Source: Eretmocerus hayati (lineage: Eukaryota; Arthropoda; Insecta; Hymenoptera; Aphelinidae). From it: 64,000 nt of DNA. Where the stretch lies: positions 66,370,186-66,434,185 of the forward strand of contig CM056743.1 of assembly GCA_029851415.1 (NCBI GenBank). The letters run 5' to 3'. Positions 34,310 through 44,148 of the stretch are shown here, piece by piece; the first letter of the stretch is position 1, and the number at the start of each line of letters is the position of its first letter. The notes under the pieces are model-generated. The model was not told where the DNA came from. It searched no databases and was given only the letters and a program-made list of their open reading frames with translations. The translations under genes and the position numbers were made by a program.

Positions 34310-34329
34310 ACACACATATATACACACAT

Positions 34330-34354
34330 ACGACCCTATATACTCTCTCTCTCC

Positions 34355-34420
<66 letters not shown>

Positions 34421-34432
34421 TACACACACATT
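34330..34432. repeat. (TC)n and (CA)n microsatellite
   Basis: CTCTCT run followed by about 60 bp of (CA)n, just outside the gypsy LTR. ORFs of repeated His-Thr here are meaningless. Confidence 0.95.
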
Positions 34433-34489
34433 GTTATTCCGACATCAACATTCTATGAACAATTTATAACATGGAATCCGCTATAATCC

Positions 34490-34685
34490 GCTTACAGAGG
34501 GGCGGAAAATCGAAATTTCTTCACTTTCCCACATTCCTATCCTACATTTACTTCACGGGAGATGAAATTTACTGGAAATCGATACAATGAAAATTATTTT
34601 GGGAGGGGGGGCGATTTGGACCTGAAAAGTGGTTTGGGGGGGGGGCGATCGCTCCCTCCGCCCCCCCCTGTATCCGCGCTTGACT
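34490..34685. repeat. G/C-run repeat, probable MITE fragment
   Basis: Two runs of G (about 34,600 and 34,635) and a run of C (about 34,660) within TCCGC-flanked sequence (ATCCGCTTACAG at left, TGTATCCGCGC at right) suggest an old terminal-inverted-repeat element. Ends are not exact. Confidence 0.3.
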
Positions 34686-35979
34686 CGGACCACGCGTACA
34701 GTTTCTCTTAGATTGCGTTCTGTCAGGGTCAAGTAAACTCCAAAGAAGGTGCCGGGTTTATTGAACGATCATCTCGAGCCACCACAAGAGATGAATATAA
34801 TTTTACCGTCCGATTCTCGTGTCTCTCGAGTACTTCCAAAGTGCTCCAGAATTCATTCGCCATCTGCTCCCATCAACTGAATTGAACTTTTTCCGTCCTT
34901 GCTTAATGTCTCAGCTTTGAAACAAGCTATTGTAAGCTTCAATCGGACTTTTAGATTTCGAGTAATCGACGTTCACGCACCTTCTGATTTATTGTGCAAA
35001 TAACTCCAACTCTCTACCATTAACCACCCGTGATTATTTCATTTTTCATTTTTTGACTCATGTTCGAGAAGTTGGATACGTAGGTTATCTACCTTTTGGG
35101 ACATTTACGTGATAATTTCCCATAATATTCCATCTAAGAGGCTAAAATCATCGATTTCCCGTTAGCTGACCTGAATGGCGGGAACTGCATCTTTCTCTCT
35201 TCGATCCGATTATATCGCAAGGTGAACGCATTTAGAAGGCTATTCAGTTTTCTTCAGAGTAGTTCAGAGGTACCAGTAGTTGAATAACGAGATTCGAACT
35301 CATCCCAAGTGCTAACAATGAAGATATTCAGCCGCGATACCCATTTTTGCCCATACCACTACCGTATCAGACGCAACTCAGGTTTTGTCAACAACTCAAC
35401 CATTATCGTAAAACTCACTATGCACAGTTATCTGTCCCGTAGGTTACTCTTTTTTGTACATTTTAAGTTCAATTGAAGTCGACTCCGCTCAATAGTTGTT
35501 TAGTTATGATCATTTTGCTCGAGGCGAAAAACAAAAAATCAGCCATCTGATAGGCACATCTTACTGACTTCGTATTGATCGACGTTTGCCTAAGAATTTA
35601 TGCATCACTCGAACAATTTATAGAGTAACAGTGCTTTTAGTGTCAGTTCTATTATCTCTCTATATACGCATATGAGGAAATCTACCAAACCTTTAACTTT
35701 TGGGCCATCCGAGAAAAAACAATTCTTTCCCGCATGTCGCTCTTGAAACCAATGCCATACTGATTTGGTACCTCTTAGATGTCGAAAAAAGTCGTGCCCA
35801 CCATTTTTGAAAGATATTATTCCTCTGGGAACAATGAGGTGGAATCGGTCTATAACGTTTTCGTCACTTTTAGAGGTTTTTCACATGGATGGATCGTGGA
35901 TAGTGCAATATAATGGTTGATAAAAATGTTGTTCTACCCGTTCAATCGAATTCCGTTCCCAGAATTGAGCCTCTTTCCG
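34686..35979. other. No gene recognised
   Basis: AT-rich sequence with only short ORFs; no repeat structure noticed. Confidence 0.45.
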
Positions 35980-35983
35980 TTAA

Positions 35984-36223
35984 CACGTTCGCTGCGGCAG
36001 GACCCACCGGTGGGTCTCGCGATTTTTCATTTTCCAATCTCATCCAATCCGTCATGACTCGAAAATATACCCAGAGGGAACTTTCCCAGGTGATTTACTC
36101 TCTCTAGAGCTCAAACGACGAACCAAAAAAAATTTGCTCCGATCCAAGCATTTTCACCAAAATATCGAGGTCCAGTACACGAGAGAAATAAAATCACGAA
36201 AAACCGGCTTCGCAGCGAATGTG
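35984..36223. mobile_element. MITE with TTAA duplication, piggyBac type (240 bp)
   Basis: Terminal inverted repeats CAC(G/A)TTCGCTGCG at both ends, flanked by TTAA at 35,980-35,983 and 36,224-36,227. TTAA duplication is the hallmark of piggyBac transposition. The interior includes the small palindrome ACCCACCGGTGGGT. Non-coding. Its right TTAA abuts the start of the large inverted repeat at 36,228. Confidence 0.75.
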
Positions 36224-36464
36224 TTAAACTCATCTAGATTCACTCTTCTTATGTCCACAGAGTTGTCGGAGGTATATGCAATTTTTGCTTTCCCAGAGCT
36301 TTCCTACTCAAATTATGATGAGCTGTTAGTGTTAAAATGATGGGAGAACTTCATACAAAGTCAGAAGCTGTATATAAGACCTGTTACGTGCATCATTTCC
36401 GACCAAAAGATCAGCTTTCAGGAGGTGAACAAGTTTCCCGAGCTCCTCTCTCACATAACATTCG

Positions 36465-36743
36465 TTATAGCCACTTCATTGAAGTGCATGGTGTTTCATC
36501 ATACGTAAAAGTGGAATGGGCAACAGGGTTTGAGAGCGACATCTGCTCATTATCCAAGTAACAAAGGTTTACGTCCTTTTTTGAAGCGGTGGGCGCGACA
36601 AATTCTTCAAGTTCAACGTCACAGATCTTCGGCCAGAATAATGCGTCGCTGCCAAACAAAGGAGCATTTTGGACGTCCATCCTCATTCTTGAATTCCATA
36701 ACACCCGATCCATGCCAGCTCGAATGTTTTTTTTCACATACAA
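36465..36743 (-). other. 92-aa arm ORF (left copy)
   Basis: Unrecognised 92-aa ORF in the outer part of the left arm, with a mirror copy at 42,998-43,276. The two differ by only a couple of residues (for example KKDVN versus KKDLN) and both stay open. In the opposite direction a 74-aa ORF is also open in both arms. Because the arms are nearly identical, conservation of the frame proves little. No domain seen. Confidence 0.25.
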
Positions 36744-37141
36744 AAAAGTGGAGTAGGTGAGTATTTTTCGAGAAGTGAGTTACATTTTTTATGGAAGCCC
36801 TGTGCTGACGACGGACCTGAGTTGCTATTAGAACGAATCTTTTATGATTATATTAGGTTTAAAGACCCAGATGGAATTTTTCCAGATTCTTTGGGACAGT
36901 GTTATTTCCTCCTGAGGCCGAAGAGTTTCGGAAGACGCGCCAGTTAAACTGAAAAAGTACGAAATTTGACGATTCTTCAATTTGTATCAAGAGCACTACG
37001 CTCGTGTGATAAAAGAATCGATAGAGTACCATCCTGGAAACTATAGAGACCATCCGAAGAACATTTTCCCAGGGCGTGAAAGCCCCGATCTCATTGAAAT
37101 ACTGTAGGGTACACTAAAAGTCAAAGGTTCTGTAGACTTCC

Positions 37142-37480
37142 TCATATGAATTGTATGCGCTCTGAGTGGAGATCGATTTGCAGTCTCTGCGACAGGTTGT
37201 TAGTGTGCGTGCGGATTTGCATTGAGAGATAATGCTCGATCTCCAGCCTCACGGATAGCATAGTAGTGTGTGTGTGCTTTATAGCATGACAAGATCTATT
37301 GTCTCGAGACGAGATGCATTGCACTATGATCTGGAGATCGATTTGCAGGCTCACCGATAGGCTGGTAGTATGTGTGTTCAATCGCATTGTATGATCCGCA
37401 GAGCAAACGCACTGTATGTGCCGTGACTGGAGATCGATTCGCAGGCTCACTGATAGGTTAGTAGTGTGCGTGCGGAACTA
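37142..37480. repeat. Tandem repeat in the left arm
   Basis: Four diverged copies of an about 95-bp unit with the shared core GGAGATCGATTTGCAGGCTC and GTAGTGTGTGTG. The mirror set is at 42,270-42,600. Possible transposase-binding subterminal repeats. Confidence 0.6.
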
Positions 37481-37914
37481 CGAGCTTGCATCTTGGTTCA
37501 TTCATCTCCTTTGTCTCAGTGGTGAAGAATTCGGATTTTGGGTGGAGTTGATTTGGACGTCTTGGGGGTGGGAGTTTTTGAATTTTCGCGAGAGTCTTGT
37601 TATTTTCGGTCTATTTGGCGCATAGGGTATTACTTATGGGGCGTTATGGAACATTAACGGGCATTTTTTCGTGAACCACTGCTCATCGGATCTAGACGCC
37701 GGATAATCCGAGGAAGAGTTTTACGTTGATTGGGTTGGTTTGGGTGTTTCGAAGTGGTAGGGTGGGGTAGTTCCCTGAGAAAAAATTTTATCCGTCCATA
37801 CGTAGAAACAGCGTGTTTCTAGGCCTCCTCGCTACGCGAAGAGACCTGGAAACAAGCTGTTTCTGCACAAACGTATGAAACTGCATACGCGTCTCGTGCG
37901 GAAACATTTTTCCA

Positions 37915-38992
37915 TTGGATGCATCAGTCTGGTTCAGGTGTTATCCCGCGGGCAACTAATCACATGATATCTTCGATGTCTCCTGCACAATTCGAATTGT
38001 TGAATAGATTATTGGTAGAAGTGAAGGTACCAAATCAGTTGTGTCGATTATCAAAATCTCTGAAGGACCGAGCAGATTTCTAATGTAAGGAGTGGGAGAA
38101 CTGGGCTCTCTACTACAGTGTCCCTCTTCTGACTAGAATTCTGGGCAAAGATCACAAGGATTTCTTGGATCACTGGTCGCTCTATGTTGACGCTTTACAT
38201 ACTTGTTTGGGGATGGATATCGTGTATCATGAACTGAATCGCGCGAATGATTCATTGCACCAATTCGTAAGAGGTTATCCACTGTATTACCCACCTGAAG
38301 ATCAGACTTATAATCTCCATCAAGCCTTGCATCTCGTGGAAAGTGTCGTCAACTGGGGTCCAATATGGGCACATTTTGCTTTCGGATTCGAATCCGCGAA
38401 CAAAAAATTGATTGCTGCCATTCACAGTGAAAAGGGGATCATTCTCCAGATCATTCGTGATGCAAATCTCCGCCGTTACGTGCAAAAACTTGAGCAACTG
38501 TTATACCCTAACTGCTCTGACGTTGAGAGGGATATTTATGAAACAATATCAGATGCAAAAGTGAAAAAATCATTGAAATTAAGAGCAGCTACATATTTTG
38601 GTCATCAACATCGTATCCAAGCATACGATATACAGAACCTTGGATTGTCTCAGCAAGCAGTTGGCTACGGTAAAGTTGTTATCGATGGGACGTTGTTTAT
38701 GACAACTGCTAAATGAAATTTGAGAACTTGCAAATATTTTGCTCGCCTGAGAAATGGTAAGTTTGTCAGGATAGTAGATTTCATCATCGATTTCAAGGAC
38801 CGCAGACAGCTCGCTGTTTGTAACATCTTGAAAGTTTCTCGTCATAGAATTTGTCGATCTATTTTTGAGGTAATGGAAATTCCTCACAATGAAACTGCTG
38901 CTCCAACGGAAACAATACACAGAGTATGCGTATTTATTGCGAATGGAGAGAAAGATTCCATAGTGGTAACTCCAAATAACCCCATCTATTGA
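37915..38992 (+). pseudogene. CACTA/EnSpm-like transposase, C-terminal part
   Basis: Translation begins right at the inner edge of the left arm (37,914) and runs to 38,992 in one frame with two stops: TAA within ADF*CKEWE (near 38,081) and TGA at 38,714. Recognisable family text includes FELLNRLLVEVK, KDRADF, WENWALYYSVPLL, LNRANDSLHQFV, YNLHQALHLVESVVNWGPIW and FGFESANKKL, the arrangement seen in insect transposase-domain proteins (DUF4218-like). Past the second stop the frame stays open for 92 codons. No N-terminal half is present on this strand; it is found on the minus strand at 44,149-47,143. Inactive. Confidence 0.8.
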
Positions 38993-39649
38993 TATCTGCT
39001 GAGATAGCTTTCTCATGAACTACTATCTGATTTGAACTCCAAACGCAGATCCTGAGAGGAATGTTCTCTCGGGAAATGTATATTCCAATGAATGTCATGA
39101 GTGAGCTCAAAAATTTGTGAATACTAGACCACATCTTGGTAAAGTGCAATAAGATTTTGTGGAATCTTATCATTATTCATAATTCATTCAATACGTGGGA
39201 GATCTATTCATGACTGTGGCTTCCTCCATCAGTCGATATTGTGAATATTATTCATTTCAGATATATTTATATATTTGTCAGGAATGTGAAGCGTTGGCAA
39301 TAATGTTCCTATTTTGTTGAGGATACTAGCGATTTATTATTCATTATTGATCAATATTCATGGAGAATCTGTGAAGAGAGCTCTTGTTGATTTCTTACTT
39401 ATACTATTTACTGGTACATACGATGGTTACAAATTGTTTCATGTGATTTTGCCTACTGATCCATTTGTTTTTTTTTGTGATTGATTTCAATAACGATGCA
39501 CTCATGAACGTTACACCTGTAATATATTGATAAATAAAATGAGGAACTGAAACATGATCTACAAGTGACATTCATTTCTCATGCAATTATCCAATCTGCT
39601 TATCCTGTATCATTCAGTATCACTCGTCGACTCTCCTCCGATCCTTTCC

Positions 39650-39830
39650 GACGGGGTCAATTTCGTCACTCATTTTCGAATCGATCAACGTGCGTGGGGA
39701 CGTATGGCGGGAGGTAAGGGAATCGACCATATCGGTTACCACCCGCCGGACGTCCCCCCGCACGGCCCACCGCACGTCTGGTCGCACGTTCCGCCGTACG
39801 TGAGCATTTTCAGTGGGGACGTCACACCAA
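39650..39830. repeat. 12-bp minisatellite hairpin, copy 1
   Basis: Shares its frame with 51,890-52,130: GGGTCAATTTCGTCACTCA at left and GAGCATTTTCAGTGGGG at right. Between them is a 28-bp centre (AGGTAAGGGAATCGACCATA...) flanked by GGCGGGACGTCC-like 12-mers in opposite orientation. This copy has about one 12-mer on the left and five on the right. Confidence 0.65.
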
Positions 39831-40488
39831 ACTCAATCTATCCCGATGGTGGCCATCTCAGATTCCTGAATACACCAGCTCTATCACGCGGACAGCAGAA
39901 ATTCAGAGGGAACAATCGGATACCCAGCATATTTTTGCTGTTTCGAGCGAAACGAGGTATACCTTAGCTGAGTCTGTTCTCCCGAATTCACGAGAAGGAA
40001 ATGACGGGAGGCGATACGCTAAATGCAAAAAAGCCCTGTGATGATGAGGATCCATATTTTATCCAAAAACAGAACCGATCGTTTACAAAATTTTTGGTTT
40101 TGAGAAACCAGAGAATAAAAATGAAATAATTGAAAGAATTTTGATGGGCGTAGAAATAGACATACCTTGACTCTGAAAAATGACGAGTGTACGCATTGAC
40201 GTGATTGCTCCGAATAGCAGCCCGAGTTGACCCGGAGAGGCGAATGATTAATGCTCATCTGTTTGTACTGGTTGCGTTTGCTTCACGGACCCCGTATTTG
40301 TTCCTCTCTCAACCATGAAATGTGAGAAGTAGTACCTTGCTCAACCTTCACTTGATCCACGGCTTATTTTCGAGATAATTTTGAACACGCATTGAACCAC
40401 GAGAGAATGATACGGAGGACCGTTCTGGATTCGTTCCCCTGGAACAATTCCTTCTCAAGACTACTCCGAGGCGAGGTGTGTTTTTTAA

Positions 40489-40923
40489 GGTAGTATTAGC
40501 GGTACTGGATGTGTCAAGTGCAGAACATACCCGCGCTCGACTCCCTTTCGCCCGCGATATAGGTATAGTGAGTGCACGCAGCAGACGACGACCTAACCCC
40601 GAAACCGCAGATATGAGTGACACTTGGGCTCACATCTTTTTTTGTAGGCTCTGAATCGTCAATCTGATCGCTCCTGAGTGTTTTTTGTGCATTCTTACAT
40701 CTGTGTATTCACTGCCATGGAAATCTGTGCGTCAGGTATCACTCTACTGGTGGTTTTCCATAAGACGCCGTGTTAAACGGCTTTTACAAAAACGCTCATA
40801 ACTTTTTTTCCCCCACTCTGAAGGCTTCTGAAATTTCAACTGAAGCACTTTGAGACCCTAATATACAACTGTGCCGACTTTCGTGATTTTCTGAGCGTCA
40901 ATTCGAGTACCGCTAATACTACC
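40489..40923. mobile_element. MITE with TTAA duplication (435 bp)
   Basis: Inverted ends GGTAGTATTAGCGGTACT, flanked by TTAA at 40,485-40,488 and 40,924-40,927. Non-coding. The interior contains a small CGTGTTAAACGG stem. A second piggyBac-like family distinct from that at 35,984. Confidence 0.7.
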
Positions 40924-41742
40924 TTAAATATTCCTCCGGAGACTCTCCATATTGCGTAGCGCGGATTCATTTCATAAAATTCGGTCACACTGAAGAAGAG
41001 CGAAGGAATGTGAGTAGTTATCCTGACTATAAATTATGCGCAATCTATTCAAGTTTTAGCACAGTAAACTTCCACAAAAATTGGTTTTTCTCCGCGTCAT
41101 GATATTCAATCATATTTAGCGCTGCCAATGAACGCAGCGCATCAATTTTCTCCACTCTCTATTCTCCATTCGCACTATCGTACTGTCAACACAATGATAA
41201 ACCTCCAAATCACAACAAATAGAGATAAAAGGAAAGAGAGTACATAATGACCATAGTAAATGAAAATGGAGATGAGAGCTGAGTTACTCGCGTGTGAGCT
41301 GAACAAGAAGAATCTGTCGAAAAATTTCATCATATGTGAACTATGATACATTTCAGTTACAGAAGCAGAGTTGAGAGGAATCGAGGAGAAACAATTGATA
41401 GCTGAGGGATATGTATGGGAGAATTGAGAAATACAAGTCAAAACTGATAGATATCGAGTTCGTGATATTAATCCATCAATTTTAGAAGGAGTTCTATCCT
41501 ACCCCATCCCGTTCCGTTTTACCGCATTTGAAATGAACACGATAGGAAATATGGATTTCTATAATAATCGAACCTGATTTACCGATTCCAAACGGAATTT
41601 GAGTCATTTAGACTGATTTCGCGATTTCAACGACTTTTCAACCCCCAATCTCTCAATTCAAAAATTAAGAAAATTTCAAAAGTTGAATCATACCGTAAAA
41701 GTAGTGTCCTCACAGTGGAGTTTCCACTCTCGAAATAGTACG

Positions 41743-41860
41743 TTACGCGTCGAGTGCTGGAAACATTTTCTCCTTCGAGAAACCGAGCTGGACGTGGGCG
41801 ATGGCACCGTCCAGCTTGGTTTTCCCGAAGGAAAAATGTTTCCGCACGAGACGCGTATGC
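41743..41860. repeat. Imperfect hairpin at the inner edge of the right arm
   Basis: GGAAACATTTTCTCCTTCGAG folds on CGGAAGG-type complement, with AGCTGGACG and CGTCCAGCT around a 13-bp loop. The distal half of this hairpin is part of the right arm of structure 1. The arm tip also contains a string of small hairpins (GAAACAGCGTGTTTC, and CTCCTCGC TAC GCGAAGAG). Confidence 0.55.
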
Positions 41861-44148
41861 AGTTTCATACGTTTGCAGAAACAGCTTGTTTCCAGGTCTC
41901 TTCGCGTAGCGAGGAGGCCTAGAAACACGCTGTTTCTACGTATGGACGGATAAAATTTTTTCTCAGGGAACTACCCCACCCTACCACTTCGAAACACCCA
42001 AACCAACCCAATCAACGTAAAACTCTTCCTCGGATTATCCGGCGTCTAAATCCGATGAGCAGTGGTTCACGAAAAAATGCCCCAAAATGATCCATAACGC
42101 CCCATAAGTAATACCCTATGCGCCACATAGACCGAAAATAACAAGTCTCTCACGAAAATTCAAAAACTCCCACCCCCAAGACGTCCAAATCAACTCCACC
42201 CAAAATCCGAATTCTTCACCACTGAGACAAAGGAGATGAATGAACCAAGATGCAAGCTCGTAGTTCCGCACGCACACTACTAACCTATCAGTGAGCCTGC
42301 GAATCGATCTCCAGTCACGGCACATACAGTGCGTTTGCTCTGCGGATCATATAATGCGATTGAACACACATACTACCAGCCTATCGGTGAGCCTGCAAAT
42401 CGATCTCCAGATCATAGTGCAATGCATCTCGTCTCGAGACAATAGATCTTGTCATGCTATAAAGCACACACACACTACTATGCTATCCGTGAGGCTGGAG
42501 ATCGAGCATTATCTCTCAATGCAAATCCGCACGCACACTAACAACCTGTCGCTGAGACTGCAAATCGATCTCCACTCAGAGCGCATACAATTCATATGAG
42601 GAAGTCTACAGAACCTTTGACTTTTAGTGTACCATACAGTATTTCAATGAGATCGGGGCTTTCACGCCCTGGGAAAATGTTTTTCAGATGGTCTCTATAG
42701 TTTCCAGGATGGTACTCTATCGATTCTTTTATCACACGAACGTAGTGCTCTTGATACAAATTGAAGAATCGTCAAATTTCGTACTTTTTCAGTTTAACTG
42801 GCGCATCTTCCGAAACTCTTCGGCCTCAGGAGGGAATAACACTGTCCCAAAGAATCTGGAAAAATTCCATCTGGGTCTTTAAACCTAATATAATCATAAA
42901 AGATCCGTTCTAATAGCAACTCAGGTCCGCCGTCAGCACAGGGCTTCCATAAAGAATGTAACTCACTTCTCGAAAAATACTCACCTACTCCACTTTTTTG
43001 TATGTAAAAAAAAACATTCGAGCTGGCATGGATCGGGTGTTATGGAATTCAAGAATGAGGATGGACGTCCAAAATGCTCCTTTGTTTGGCAGCGACGCAT
43101 TATTCTGGCCGAAGATCTGTGACGTTGAACTTGAAGAATTTGTCGCGCCCACCGCTTCAAAAAAGGACTTAAACCTTTGTTACTTGGATAATGAGCAGAT
43201 GTCGCTCTCAAACCCTGTTGCCCATTTCACTTTTACGTATGATGAAACACCATGCACTTCAATGAAGTGGCTATAACGAATGTTATGTGAGAGAGGAGCT
43301 CGGGAAACTTGTTCACCTCCTGAAAGCTGATCTTTTGGTCGGAAATGATGCACGTAACAGGTCTTATATACAGCTTCTGACTTTGTATGAAGTTCTCCCA
43401 TCATTCTAACACTAACAGCTCATCATAATTCGAGTAGGAAAGCTTTGGGAAAGCAAGAATTGCATATACCTCCGACAACTCTGTGGACATAAGAAGAGTG
43501 AATCTAGATGAGTGGGATCAAATCTCCAATATCCGAATGAAATCGCTCGAGCTACAAGTAACTTCATTGAGCCGGCCATATTGGACTTTATCTCCCGTAG
43601 CCCCTCCACCCGTGGTACAGGTGTGCCGCTCACAGTTAGCAGACCTGTGGTCCACATGGGTCCACAACGGATATTCGATACTACCATTCCAGTAAAACTT
43701 GGTCACCCACTCTAAAGATGTGGAATGACACTTCGTTAAGGACTGTATTCCATGGAGGGATGTAAAGTATCAGAATATTGAATGTGGGAATCAAACTTTT
43801 CTCTATATGACTATTAGTTCGTTGAGAATTCATGTGGTTCTGCTGATTTCATTCTGTGCAAAATGTCTGTGGATGAGATTTGCTCAATGTAAAGTTCTCA
43901 AAGCACAACGCCTTTAATTGCAAGAATTCCTATCATCCTTGCGTCTACATTTCCATGTAGTCAGTCCTGATATTCTGATAGCTAGGCCACTCATGGAGCT
44001 GAAACAACTCATTCTCCTATCACATGTAAGTTGACTCAGCCATAAGCAGTATGCAGATCATCACTCAGTAAATGTTGTACCCAGTCTTTATTGTGATTAT
44101 CAACGGAATTGCATGAATGAAACTCACTACAATGAATACAATATCTTG

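Larger units (their letters stand above)
36228..43513. mobile_element. Giant inverted-repeat structure 1 (arms about 1.68 kb)
   Basis: The left arm 36,228-37,913 and right arm 41,833-43,513 are near-identical inverted copies; only scattered single-base differences were seen. Each arm carries about four units of an about 95-bp tandem repeat (GGAGATCGATT(T/C)GCAGGCTCAC) and mirrored small ORFs. The 3.9-kb centre holds the C-terminal part of a CACTA/EnSpm-like transposase, a 12-bp-minisatellite hairpin and a TTAA-flanked MITE. Subterminal repeats are typical of CACTA/EnSpm elements, but arms this long are not. The right arm ends exactly where structure 2 begins. Confidence 0.8.

Noticed and set aside
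34238..34486. His-Thr repeat ORFs
   Set aside because: Translation of a (CA)n microsatellite.
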